From Bacillota bacterium (lineage in GTDB: Bacteria; Bacillota; Clostridia; Acetivibrionales; DSM-1351), in contig JAEZIB010000164.1 in the NCBI GenBank assembly GCA_023416275.1, positions 1 through 38,224 on the forward strand: a DNA stretch of 38,224 nt. Reading direction: 5' to 3'. Positions 1-7,523 of this stretch are shown in pieces. The first letter of the stretch is position 1, and every line of letters starts with the position of its first letter. Position numbers and translations under genes: made by a program. The notes beneath the pieces are model-generated. The model saw only the letters and a program-made list of their open reading frames with translations. It did not search any database and was not told the origin of the DNA.

Positions 1-130
1 GGCGGCAAAGGTGGCAAAGGCAATAGTAGCTTGAACGAAGTGAAAGCCAGCGTCTTTAGGCGCTGGCCGGTAACAAGCCCTTATAGGGCTAACACAAGCC
101 ACCCGTTTTACGGGTGGTCATGACTTAAAA
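1..130 (+). mobile_element. IS200/IS605-type element, right-end remnant (tnpB tail / omega-RNA-like hairpins)
   Basis: Three tight hairpins lie in series: GCCAGCG (46-52) with CGCTGGC (61-67), AGCCCT (76-81) with AGGGCT (85-90), and CCACCCGT (99-106) with ACGGGTGG (110-117). They are followed by TCATGAC. A hairpin of the CCACCC/GGGTGG kind followed by TCATGAC is typical of the right end of clostridial IS200/IS605 elements. In these elements the 3' part of tnpB overlaps the guide (omega) RNA scaffold. Frame 1 is open from base 1 to a TGA at 121-123 and is glycine/lysine rich at the start, so it may be the end of tnpB; this is not certain because the window cuts it. The rest of the element, if present, lies outside the window. 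Bases 131-336 hold only leader sequence of the next gene. Confidence 0.55.
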
Positions 131-336
131 ATAAGAGTATAGTCCTATGTAAAATAATGTAGAAAAATGCGATATATTATGTAGCCTAGAACAAATTAAA
201 AACAGCAGGAGGTGCTAAATATCTTGAAATAATGTGAAATTGAACTGTAAAGATGGTTGTCTTATTGTTTTACAGCGAGATTCTACAGAATAGTTCATTA
301 TATTTTGAACCGAAATAGGAGAAGGAGGTTTGTTTT

Positions 337-1233
337 ATGAAAAAAACTAAAAGAGGTTTTGCTTTGGTAATGGCAGCGATGTTTGTAATATCATCATCAA
401 TTGCAGCAACTGCTACTACTACTGTTGGTACAGAAAGTGAGATAGTAAAAGCAGATTCGAAAAAAGATAGTGCTAAAAAGAAAGACACAAAAAAGGATGA
501 AAATAAAGAGCAAAAGAGTGCTCTAAAAAAACAGTATGAGGCTGATAAGGCTTTGCTTGAAAAACAAAAGGATGAATTGGAAGCACAGAAGGATTTACTT
601 GAAGAGCAGCTTGAGGCAGCAGAAGCGAGTGGAGACAATGAGCTTGTAAATAAATTAAAAACACAGATCCAGCAGCTTAAAACTGATATGGATACAATTA
701 AAAAACAAATGAAAGATAAGAGAGATGAAATAAAAGCTAATATAAAAGCTACATATACTGAGGATGAGTTAGCGAAAATTGATAGTGTTAGCAAGGAAAT
801 AAAGAAGAAGAACAAGGGTGTTGATGTTTTACCTGTTGAAAGCATTATGATTAAAGGTAAGCATATTAAATTTGATACACCACCTGTAATAAAGGATGGA
901 AGGACACTAATTCCTGTAAAAGCATTATCAGAAGCTTTTGGCGCAGAAGTTAAGTGGATTAGTGCCGAAAGAAAAGTTATTATAACCAAAGGTGATATTG
1001 AAATAGTGCTAAAATTAGACAGCAATAAGATTTATGTAAATGGAGTTGAAAAAACAATAGATGTACCTGCTTCCTCAATAAATAGCAGAACAGTAGTGCC
1101 TATGAGATTTATTGTTGAACAATTAGGTTTAAAAGTCAATTGGAATAGTGACTCAAAGGATATAGAAATTGAAGAACCAACAACAGATAATCCTCCTGTT
1201 ACAACAGGAGCAGCAATTACAATTACCTCATAA
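337..1233 (+). CDS. Secreted coiled-coil protein with copper-amine-oxidase-like (stalk) domain
   Basis: The 298-residue product starts with a classical signal peptide (MKKTKRGFALVMAAMFVISS, cleavage probably near residues 25-40). Residues about 40-155 are a Lys/Glu/Gln-rich region with heptad character, predicted to be a long coiled coil. Residues about 165-275 match the 'copper amine oxidase N-terminal-like' or stalk domain, with two repeats of the pattern (RTLIPVKALSEAFGAEVKW and RTVVPMRFIVEQLGLKVNW). This domain is common in clostridial exported proteins and is not itself an oxidase. The last 20 residues are Thr/Pro rich. A strong GGAGAAGGAGG (317-327) precedes the ATG, so the start is secure. 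The gene stands alone between the IS605 tail and the polyamine genes. It is probably exported and cell-surface associated; its ligand is unknown. Confidence 0.8.
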   Translation: MKKTKRGFALVMAAMFVISSSIAATATTTVGTESEIVKADSKKDSAKKKDTKKDENKEQKSALKKQYEADKALLEKQKDELEAQKDLLEEQLEAAEASGDNELVNKLKTQIQQLKTDMDTIKKQMKDKRDEIKANIKATYTEDELAKIDSVSKEIKKKNKGVDVLPVESIMIKGKHIKFDTPPVIKDGRTLIPVKALSEAFGAEVKWISAERKVIITKGDIEIVLKLDSNKIYVNGVEKTIDVPASSINSRTVVPMRFIVEQLGLKVNWNSDSKDIEIEEPTTDNPPVTTGAAITITS

Positions 1234-1276
1234 GGTGGTAATATTTAAAAAATAAAAAATAATTTAGAAAAAATGT

Positions 1277-1304
1277 TTGTGTTTTGCAGAAATAATGTTA
1301 TAAT
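1277..1304 (+). promoter_or_regulatory. Candidate sigma-A promoter upstream of hairpin 1335-1386
   Basis: TTGTGT (1277-1282) and a perfect TATAAT (1299-1304) are separated by 16 bp. A transcript starting near 1311 would run straight into the hairpin at 1335-1386, giving an RNA of about 75 nt or an attenuated leader for the polyamine genes. Confidence 0.4.
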
Positions 1305-1334
1305 GTTATTCAATAGAATATTATGTGTTTAAAA

Positions 1335-1386
1335 GGAAGACTTAGTTTTGACAGGAATCTGTTTATTAGCTAAGTCTTTCTTTTAT
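1335..1386 (+). terminator. Terminator-like bulged hairpin followed by a T-rich tract
   Basis: AAGACTTAG (1337-1345) pairs perfectly with CTAAGTCTT (1370-1378). Inside, ACAG (1351-1354) pairs with CTGT (1359-1362). The right arm runs into TCTTTTATT. It most simply ends transcription of the secreted-protein gene at 337-1233, but it also lies just downstream of the promoter at 1277-1304. Confidence 0.6.
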
Positions 1387-1433
1387 TGTAATGATTTTAC
1401 AAAATGTAGGTGAGTTAGCTTAGTATATCTATG

Positions 1434-1462
1434 TTGATTTTTAATACAGCATTTTGTATAAT
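1434..1462 (+). promoter_or_regulatory. Promoter of the polyamine module
   Basis: TTGATT (1434-1439) and TATAAT (1457-1462) are 17 bp apart, an almost ideal sigma-A promoter. The start point would be near 1469, leaving a 5' leader of about 145 nt before the synthase gene. I recognise no known riboswitch in that leader. Confidence 0.6.
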
Positions 1463-1615
1463 CATTAAAGAAAACATAGCCTATGCTTATTAATAAAAGT
1501 CGTGGCTGGTCAGCACTTGTACTTTCAAAAGTATAGTTTTTGTAAATGGGGTTATTTTTGATGTTTTAGTGCAAATTAGTAGCATAAATATGATTATGAA
1601 TTAGGAGATATGGAA

Positions 1616-2815
1616 ATGGGAAAAGCTTTAATTATTGGCGCCGGTGGCGTTGCTAATGTTGTTATTCATAAATGCTGTCAGAATCCGGATGTATTCGAAG
1701 AAATCTGTATTGCAAGCAGAACACTATCAAAATGTGATGCTATCAAAGCAAAGCTAGACGGTGGCAAAACCAAAATTCAGACTGCTCAGGTAGATGCAGA
1801 TAATATTGAGATGCTTATAGAATTAATTAACAAATTTGAACCGGATATTGTAATTAATGTTGCGTTGCCATATCAGGATTTGACAATAATGGATGCTTGT
1901 CTTGCAACTGGGGTACATTATCTTGATACTGCTAACTATGAGCCACCTGATGTAGCTAAGTTTGAATATAAATGGCAATGGGCTTACAGGGAGAGGTTTG
2001 AAAAGGCTGGGATAATAGGGCTTTTAGGAAGCGGCTTTGATCCTGGTGTTACAAGTGTTTTCAGTGCATATGCTCAAAAACACTATTTTGATGAAATTCA
2101 CTATATTGATATTGTTGATGCAAATGCTGGTGATCATGGATACCCATTTGCAACAAACTTCAATCCTGAGATAAATATTCGTGAAATAACTGCAAAGGGC
2201 AGCTATTGGGAGAATGGGAAATGGGTAGAAACTGAACCGTTAGAGATTAAGAAAGTATATGATTTACCTGAAATAGGTCCAAAAGATATTTATCTATTGC
2301 ATCATGAGGAGATAGAATCTTTGGCTCTCAATATAAAAGGAATTAAAAGAATAAGATTCTGGATGACTTTTTCAGAGAGATATCTTACTCATTTAAGAGT
2401 GCTTGAAAATGTTGGCATGACTTCAATTGAACCTATTGAGTTTGAAGGCCAGCAAATAATACCACTGCAGTTTTTGAAGGCTGTACTACCTGATCCTGCA
2501 TCTCTTGGACCTAGAACAAAGGGAAAGACAAACATAGGATGCATTATACAGGGTTTAAAGGACGGAAAACCAAGAACTTATTATGTTTACAATGTATGTG
2601 ACCATGAGGAATGCTATAAAGAGGTTGGTTCGCAAGCTATATCCTACACTACAGGTGTTCCTGCTATGATTGGTGCAATGATGATATTAAAAGGTATTTG
2701 GAATAAACCAGGTGTTCATAATATTGAAGAATTTGATCCAGATCCATTTATGGATGCTCTTAATAAATGTGGACTGCCTTGGAAAGAGAGCTTTTCGCCT
2801 GAACTGCTTGACTAA
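1616..2815 (+). CDS. Carboxynorspermidine synthase (saccharopine dehydrogenase family)
   Basis: The enzyme reductively condenses L-aspartate beta-semialdehyde with 1,3-diaminopropane (or putrescine) using NADPH, giving carboxynorspermidine (or carboxyspermidine). This is the S-adenosylmethionine-independent route to triamines. The protein begins with a Rossmann dinucleotide motif (ALIIGAGGVANVV) and continues as a saccharopine dehydrogenase-like fold through LGSGFDPGVTSVF to a C-terminal GVPAMIGAMMILKG segment; about 399 residues is the usual family length. I chose the second ATG (1616) because AGGAG (1603-1607) is only 2 nt from the ATG at 1610 but 8 nt from 1616. The decarboxylase that uses its product is the next gene, 204 bp downstream on the same strand, which makes the assignment firm. 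It is cytoplasmic. No gene for diaminopropane synthesis is seen here. Confidence 0.9.
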   Translation: MGKALIIGAGGVANVVIHKCCQNPDVFEEICIASRTLSKCDAIKAKLDGGKTKIQTAQVDADNIEMLIELINKFEPDIVINVALPYQDLTIMDACLATGVHYLDTANYEPPDVAKFEYKWQWAYRERFEKAGIIGLLGSGFDPGVTSVFSAYAQKHYFDEIHYIDIVDANAGDHGYPFATNFNPEINIREITAKGSYWENGKWVETEPLEIKKVYDLPEIGPKDIYLLHHEEIESLALNIKGIKRIRFWMTFSERYLTHLRVLENVGMTSIEPIEFEGQQIIPLQFLKAVLPDPASLGPRTKGKTNIGCIIQGLKDGKPRTYYVYNVCDHEECYKEVGSQAISYTTGVPAMIGAMMILKGIWNKPGVHNIEEFDPDPFMDALNKCGLPWKESFSPELLD

Positions 2816-2889
2816 GTAAAATTTAGCAATTGGTAAGCGGTTGTTTTGATTACTTTTGAATTGTTTTTGCCTTATTAATGAAAGTAGTG

Positions 2890-2976
2890 TTAGAAATTAT
2901 TTGCATGGATTAGTTGGTAAATATATACTGATTCATGCAATTATTTTAGTAACAAACCAATTAATAAGGTTCGTGC
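2890..2976 (-). repeat. Diverged copy of the 137-bp dispersed repeat
   Basis: The segment from AGAAATTATTTGCATGGATTAG to ATTTTAG aligns by eye with 27950-28015 and with the reverse complement of 34421-34478. The following AACAAACCAATTAATAAGGTT resembles the opposite-strand core CAACAAACCATTGATAAG. Divergence is high, so the limits are approximate. Confidence 0.4.
2901..2949 (+). terminator. 14-bp stem-loop between the two polyamine genes
   Basis: TTGCATGGATTAGT (2901-2914) pairs with ACTGATTCATGCAA (2927-2940) over 14 bp with two G-U pairs, and is followed by TTATTTTAG. It could be a partial terminator that lowers decarboxylase transcription relative to the synthase. The sequence is also a diverged copy of the dispersed repeat found complete at 34401-34537, so it may simply be a repeat fossil. 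Confidence 0.45.
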
Positions 2977-2991
2977 AAGGAGGACTCACTA

Positions 2992-3016
2992 TTTTGTGCC
3001 GAGGTCGGCTGGGAGG
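2992..3016 (+). promoter_or_regulatory. TTTTGTGCC leader hairpin abutting the Shine-Dalgarno (copy 1)
   Basis: TTTTGTGCC is followed by a small hairpin, GCCGA (2998-3002) with TCGGC (3005-3009), which runs directly into GGGAGG (3011-3016) and the start codon. The same design precedes the kinase (10122), uppP (26010, minus) and the ABC ATPase (34801). It also decides the start: the Shine-Dalgarno lies downstream of the GTG at 2996. Confidence 0.45.
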
Positions 3017-3019
3017 TTA

Positions 3020-4159
3020 ATGTTGAATATAGATTTTAGTAGCTTGCCTACACCATGTTATATTGTTGATGAAAGACTTCTGATAAAAAATCTTGAAATA
3101 TTGAAATCTGTACAGGATAGAACAGGATGTAGTATTCTTCTCGCTCAGAAAGGATTTTCAATGTACAGTGTTTATCCTTTAATAGGGCAATATCTTAAAG
3201 GTGTAACCTCAAGCTCTTTATTTGAGGCTAGACTTGGGTATGAAGAAATGGGTAAAGAGGTTCATATATATGCACCTGCATATATAGAGGAGGAATTTGA
3301 TGAGATCCTCAGATATAGCGACCATATAGTATTTAATTCCTTTAATGAATGGAAAAAGTATAAAGCTAAAGTAAGTAGTGTTACATCTAAAAAGATAGAA
3401 TGCGGAATACGCATAAATCCTGAGTATTCTGAAATTGAGACTCATTTGTACGATCCCTGCTATAATTTCTCAAGGCTTGGTGTAACTCTTTCAAATTTTG
3501 AAGAAAATAAACTTGAAGGTATTGATGGACTTCATTTTCATACAATGTGCGAACAGAATTCAGATACCCTTGAAAGAACAATAAAGGTTGTTGATGAGAA
3601 GTTTGGTAAGTACATTAGAAATATGAAATGGTTGAATTTTGGAGGAGGGCATCATATTACAAGAGCTAACTATGACATTGAGTCTTTAGTACGTTCAATT
3701 TCATATTTCCAGGACAAATATGGCGTAAAGGTTTATTTGGAGCCAGGTGAGGCTATTGCCTTAAATACCGGATATCTAGTAACAAAGGTTTTGGACATAG
3801 TTGAGAATGGTATGAATATTGCTATCCTAGATGCGTCAGCGGCTTGTCATATGCCGGATGTATTGGAAATGCCGTACAGGCCTAATATAATAGATGCTGG
3901 GAAGTCAGGTGAATATGAATATACTTACAGACTCGGTAGCCATACCTGTCTTGCAGGAGATGTTATTGGAGACTATTCATTTAAGCAGCCTCTAAAACCA
4001 GGAGATAAGCTGGTTTTCTGTGATATGGCTCATTATACAATGGTGAAAAATAATACTTTTAATGGTATAAATTTACCTACAATTGTATTATTTAATGAAA
4101 AAAATGGAGTAGAAATTATTAAGAAATTCGGTTATGAGGATTTTAAGTCTAGATTATAA
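3020..4159 (+). CDS. nspC: Carboxynorspermidine decarboxylase
   Basis: This is a PLP-dependent fold-III decarboxylase (alanine racemase/LysA-like barrel) that converts carboxynorspermidine to norspermidine, or carboxyspermidine to spermidine. The N-terminus has LPTPCYIVDERLL, typical of NspC. The PLP lysine is probably Lys44 in LLAQKGFSMYS. The middle contains HFHTMCEQ and the glycine-rich FGGGHH phosphate loop, and the C-terminal half carries CDMAHYTMVKNNTFNG at the dimer-interface active site. About 379 residues is normal for the family. The open frame extends up to a GTG at 2996, but GGGAGG at 3011-3016 points to ATG 3020 or TTG 3023. It works with the synthase just upstream, probably in one transcription unit interrupted by the stem-loop at 2901-2940. 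Confidence 0.92.
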   Translation: MLNIDFSSLPTPCYIVDERLLIKNLEILKSVQDRTGCSILLAQKGFSMYSVYPLIGQYLKGVTSSSLFEARLGYEEMGKEVHIYAPAYIEEEFDEILRYSDHIVFNSFNEWKKYKAKVSSVTSKKIECGIRINPEYSEIETHLYDPCYNFSRLGVTLSNFEENKLEGIDGLHFHTMCEQNSDTLERTIKVVDEKFGKYIRNMKWLNFGGGHHITRANYDIESLVRSISYFQDKYGVKVYLEPGEAIALNTGYLVTKVLDIVENGMNIAILDASAACHMPDVLEMPYRPNIIDAGKSGEYEYTYRLGSHTCLAGDVIGDYSFKQPLKPGDKLVFCDMAHYTMVKNNTFNGINLPTIVLFNEKNGVEIIKKFGYEDFKSRL

Positions 4160-4222
4160 TTTATTTTTTATCTACCAGCTTTTCATTAAAAAAGTGCTCA
4201 ATTGTAAAAATCAATACAAACA

Positions 4223-4371
4223 ATAAGGGGCTGTTACAAAACAATAATTTTTATATACCAATGACTTATTGCAAGAATTAGTACGCGAGTGCAATATATA
4301 CTGCACGGGAGTACTATTTAAGCAGTTTATTGTTGATATATATTATTTCTTGTTTTGCAACAGCCCTTTAT
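4223..4371. mobile_element. 149-bp foldback MITE with near-perfect terminal inverted repeats
   Basis: The two ends are 20-bp terminal inverted repeats sharing 18 positions: left 4223-4242 (ATAAGGGGCTGTTAC...) and the reverse complement of 4352-4371 (ATAAAGGGCTGTTGC...). The centre continues the symmetry: GTAC (4281-4284) and GTGCA (4289-4293) pair with TGCAC (4302-4306) and GTAC (4311-4314). There is no transposase inside, so it is a non-autonomous miniature element. Ends of the GGGCTGTTGCAAAA kind occur on several DDE-transposase IS families; I cannot say which one moves it. A 76-codon open frame starting at 4330 uses the right half of the element and is not believed. Confidence 0.7.
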
Positions 4372-4725
4372 CTCCATTTTGCTGGTAACTCCAGCAATAT
4401 TCAAAAATGCGAAGAGAACGATGAATGCATGAAATGTAACTGGTTTTTTAGCTCATATTTTATTCTTGTTTGCCATATCATGCTAATAAATTTTTGCATA
4501 AAAATAATCCATATTTGGTATACTTCCTATGTAATCACAATATATAATACTATTTCGTAATAAAGATAAAAATCCAATATCATCATTTACTGTTTGGAAT
4601 TCTAAGTAATTTACATGCAGTATTTAAAGGTGTTTGCGGGTTTTGGTCTATCGTAGCATAGGCTAATATATAAAAATGTGATTCTACATTTTAAATACAA
4701 ATGGCTTACATATATTGTAACTTTT

Positions 4726-4754
4726 TTGTCAATAAAATGTAACAAAATTATATG
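4726..4754 (+). promoter_or_regulatory. Candidate promoter of the sugar importer genes
   Basis: TTGTCA (4726-4731) and TATATG (4749-4754) are 17 bp apart, about 75 bp before the binding-protein start. The surrounding DNA repeats GTAAC three times (near 4717, 4739 and 4760), which might be half-sites for the response regulator encoded at 11941. This is inference from spacing only. Confidence 0.4.
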
Positions 4755-4830
4755 GAATAGTAACTTTTATAAATATAATTAAAAAAAAACTTATGTTATT
4801 CTAAACACAAATATAAAAGGAGGCAGGAAA

Positions 4831-6165
4831 ATGAATAAGGTTATTAGAAAATCACTTGCTGCAGTTTTAGCAGCTGCGATGACAGTTTCAATTGCAGGAT
4901 GTGGTGGTGAAAAGACCGCTGAACCAACAAATACTGCAGCTAATACTACAGCGCAAGCTTCAACACCAGCAACAGGCGAGAAGGTTACTTTGAATTTATG
5001 GCATATTCAGACTACAGATCCTATGCCAGGTATCATTGAGGACAGTATGAAACGTTTCTCAGCTGATAATCCAAATTACGAAGTTGTAGTAACTCCAATG
5101 CAGAATGATGCTTTCAAAACAAAGTTACAAATAGCAATGAGTTCAAATTCTTCACCAGATATTTTCCCTCACTGGTCAGGCGGACCAATGAATGCATATG
5201 TTGAATCTGAGAAAATAGCTGATTTGACAACTTATATGAATGAAAGTGACTATAAGAGCCGCTTTATGGATGCTGCTATCAGTCAAGTTACTTATAAAGA
5301 TAAATTATGGGCTGTACCAGTTGAGAATACTGCAGTAGCTATGATGTTCTACAACAAAGAGCTATTTGCAAAATATAACCTTCAGGTTCCAAAGACAATT
5401 TCAGAACTTGAGAAAGTTGCTGATACATTAAAGTCTAATGGTATTATTCCTTTCTCACTGGCTAATAAGACTCAATGGACAGGTTCAATGTGGTATTGTT
5501 ACCTTGTTGATCGTTACGGAAGTGCAGAAGCATTTAATAATGCTGCTAACCGTACTGGTTCATTTGAAAATGAGGCATTTACTCAGACTGGTACAAAGTT
5601 GCAGGAATGGGTAAAGAAGGATTACTTCAATAAGGGCTTCAATGGAACAGATGAAGACTCAGGACAATCACGTACACTTCTTTATACAAACAAAGCTGCT
5701 ATGACTCTTATGGGTTCATGGTTCCTTTCAACAGTTGGTGGTGAAAACAAAGAATTCTTAGATAAGGTTGGTTCATTTGCATTCCCAGCTGCTGACGGTG
5801 GTAAAGGAGATCCTAATGCATGCCTAGGTACTGTTGGTGATAACTTCTATTCAGTAGCTGCAAATTCTAAGGATATAGCTGGAGCATTTAAAGCTATCAC
5901 TTACATGATAGATGATACTGCTGCTGCTAAACGTATTGAAGCTGGAAGAATACCACCTATAAAGGGTGTAACTGTTAGCGATCCACGTCTGCAAGAAGTT
6001 TTAAATGCAGTAGAAAAGGCTCCAACAGTTCAATTATGGTATGATCAGTATCTATCACCTGAATTAGCTCAGCTTCACAAAGATACTTCACAAGCGTTGT
6101 TTGGATTATCAAAAACTCCAGAGCAAGTAAATAAAGAAATGGAAGCACTTGCAGCAAAGAAGTAG
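4831..6165 (+). CDS. Sugar ABC importer, substrate-binding lipoprotein (family 1)
   Basis: This is an extracellular solute-binding protein that delivers an oligosaccharide to the permeases at 6617 and 7524. The 444-residue precursor has a lipoprotein signal with the lipobox VSIAGC (modified Cys near residue 24). A Thr/Ala/Pro-rich linker runs to about residue 48, and the periplasmic-binding fold starts at VTLNLWHIQTTDP. Family features include SSNSSPDIFPHWSGG and MTLMGSWFLS. AAAGGAGG precedes the ATG. The protein is closely paralogous to the one at 8804 (shared DDTAA/VEKRI, AGRIPP/AGKIPP and WYDQYL blocks). In the Cua locus of Ruminiclostridium cellulolyticum the equivalent CuaA binds cellodextrins; here the substrate is not shown by sequence. 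The importer ATPase is absent, as is usual for carbohydrate importers that use a shared MsiK-type ATPase. Confidence 0.9.
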   Translation: MNKVIRKSLAAVLAAAMTVSIAGCGGEKTAEPTNTAANTTAQASTPATGEKVTLNLWHIQTTDPMPGIIEDSMKRFSADNPNYEVVVTPMQNDAFKTKLQIAMSSNSSPDIFPHWSGGPMNAYVESEKIADLTTYMNESDYKSRFMDAAISQVTYKDKLWAVPVENTAVAMMFYNKELFAKYNLQVPKTISELEKVADTLKSNGIIPFSLANKTQWTGSMWYCYLVDRYGSAEAFNNAANRTGSFENEAFTQTGTKLQEWVKKDYFNKGFNGTDEDSGQSRTLLYTNKAAMTLMGSWFLSTVGGENKEFLDKVGSFAFPAADGGKGDPNACLGTVGDNFYSVAANSKDIAGAFKAITYMIDDTAAAKRIEAGRIPPIKGVTVSDPRLQEVLNAVEKAPTVQLWYDQYLSPELAQLHKDTSQALFGLSKTPEQVNKEMEALAAKK

Positions 6166-6190
6166 GAACAATCATAAAGTCAATTACAAC

Positions 6191-6248
6191 TGAAACCATA
6201 GGTGTCCGGGGGATTAGAATATTATGAGAGCTTTGGGATATGGTTTCA
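6191..6248 (+). other. 10-bp inverted repeat downstream of the binding-protein gene
   Basis: TGAAACCATA (6191-6200) pairs perfectly with TATGGTTTCA (6239-6248) around a 38-nt loop. It has no T-run. It may stabilise the 3' end of the binding-protein message together with the stronger stem at 6369-6411. Confidence 0.35.
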
Positions 6249-6368
6249 GCCGGTTTGGGGCTATTCAGGATTCTATAAGTCTCTGACTCAAACTAAATTA
6301 ATAAACGGCAAACAGACAGTTTATTATGGTAATTGACTTAGTTAAATAGAAATGATTACCTCCATATA

Positions 6369-6418
6369 ATTGGTTGGGTGCTTATGCGCGCATCATAAGT
6401 GCCCAATCAATTATTTTA
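6369..6418 (+). terminator. 18-bp stem-loop between binding-protein and permease genes (partial terminator / mRNA stabiliser)
   Basis: Bases 6369-6386 pair with 6394-6411 along all 18 positions (three are G-U) around a 7-nt loop (CGCGCAT), followed by TATTTTAT. Such stems between a binding-protein gene and its permeases are known to give high binding-protein and low permease expression, by termination or by 3'-end protection. The rest of 6166-6616 holds one further weak inverted repeat near 6527-6550. Confidence 0.65.
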
Positions 6419-6616
6419 TCCAATGTCGTATCACAATTTAAGTTCAACCTAGATAGCAGAGAAATAAATTGATAGGGCATATGGAAAATTGATTCTTAGA
6501 TTAAAAGGTCACATTTAATACCTGGATATCATTTATCGGGATATGATATTTCAAGTACTAATTACAACTGATAATCAGAATATTTACAAATTTATGATAT
6601 AGGAAGGGAAAATAAA

Positions 6617-7519
6617 ATGAACGCTACACGCTCACTGTCATACAATAAAAAAAGAAATACTGCTATTGTAGCCACTGTGTTTCTCATTCCAGTATTCTTC
6701 TTTATTACAGTTTTTATTATTTATCCTATAGTTGATTCATTTTGGTTAAGCCTTCATGATTGGAATGGTATCAGCTCTGATAGAAACTTTATTGGTTTGG
6801 AAAATTGGAAGGTTCTACTAACTGATAGTATTTTTTATAAAGCATTTATAAACAACATTATTATTGTAATTCTTTCAATAATAATACAGCTACCAATAGC
6901 TATGGCAATTGCATTTTTTCTTGATGTAGGAGGAAAGAAGCTGAACTTTCTTAAAATGGTATATTTCTTACCAATGCTAATGTCATCAGTTGCTGTTGGA
7001 TTCTTATTCAGATATGCTTATGATCCGCAGTTTGGAATTATTAGTGCTATTGACACAATGTTTGGTGGCGAAGGTATGGTTGACCTGCTAGGCAATACTA
7101 CATATGCTATTTATGCGGTAATTGCCGTTATATGTTGGCAGTTTATACCGTTCTATATGGTGTATTTTTTAGCTGGTTTAAGCTCAATACCTGTTGAATT
7201 ATATGAAGCTGCTATTATTGATGGAGCAACACGCGGTCAATATTTCTGGAAGATTGCACTTCCTAGTATGAAGGGTACTATAAAGAGCGCAGCTGTATTA
7301 TCATTAGTTGGTTCATTAAAATATTTTGATTTAATTTATGTTATGACTCAAGGCGGCCCTAATGGTGCCACAGAATTAATGGCTACTTACATGTATAAAA
7401 ATGCTTTTCAGATAATGAAAATGGGGTATGGATCAACTGTAGCGGCAGCTATGTTTATCGTTATCACTACTATCGCATTATTGACTCTTAAGGCCATAAA
7501 CGGAAAAGAGGAGGCTTAA
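6617..7519 (+). CDS. Sugar ABC importer permease, MalF/UgpA type
   Basis: This is one of two inner membrane subunits of a carbohydrate (CUT1) importer. The 300-residue protein has six predicted membrane helices: about residues 13-35, 75-97, 108-130, 155-180, 205-235 and 265-290. The cytoplasmic EAA loop reads EAAIIDGATRGQYFWKIALP, which docks the shared ATPase. There is no long periplasmic insertion as in E. coli MalF. AGGAAGGG lies just before the ATG. It is followed after 4 bp by the MalG-type partner, so the two are translationally coupled. The 451-bp gap from the binding-protein gene carries the strong stem-loop at 6369-6411. Confidence 0.9.
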   Translation: MNATRSLSYNKKRNTAIVATVFLIPVFFFITVFIIYPIVDSFWLSLHDWNGISSDRNFIGLENWKVLLTDSIFYKAFINNIIIVILSIIIQLPIAMAIAFFLDVGGKKLNFLKMVYFLPMLMSSVAVGFLFRYAYDPQFGIISAIDTMFGGEGMVDLLGNTTYAIYAVIAVICWQFIPFYMVYFLAGLSSIPVELYEAAIIDGATRGQYFWKIALPSMKGTIKSAAVLSLVGSLKYFDLIYVMTQGGPNGATELMATYMYKNAFQIMKMGYGSTVAAAMFIVITTIALLTLKAINGKEEA

Positions 7520-7523
7520 TGAG

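Noticed and set aside
270..1025. 251-codon minus-strand frame opposite the secreted protein gene
   Set aside because: It is the antisense shadow of the Lys/Glu-rich coiled coil (Ser/Phe/Leu-rich low-complexity translation) and has no ribosome binding site.
4330..4560. 76-codon open frame downstream of nspC
   Set aside because: It starts inside the right half of the 149-bp MITE, has no ribosome binding site, and its Cys/Ile/Phe-rich composition is what AT-rich non-coding DNA gives.
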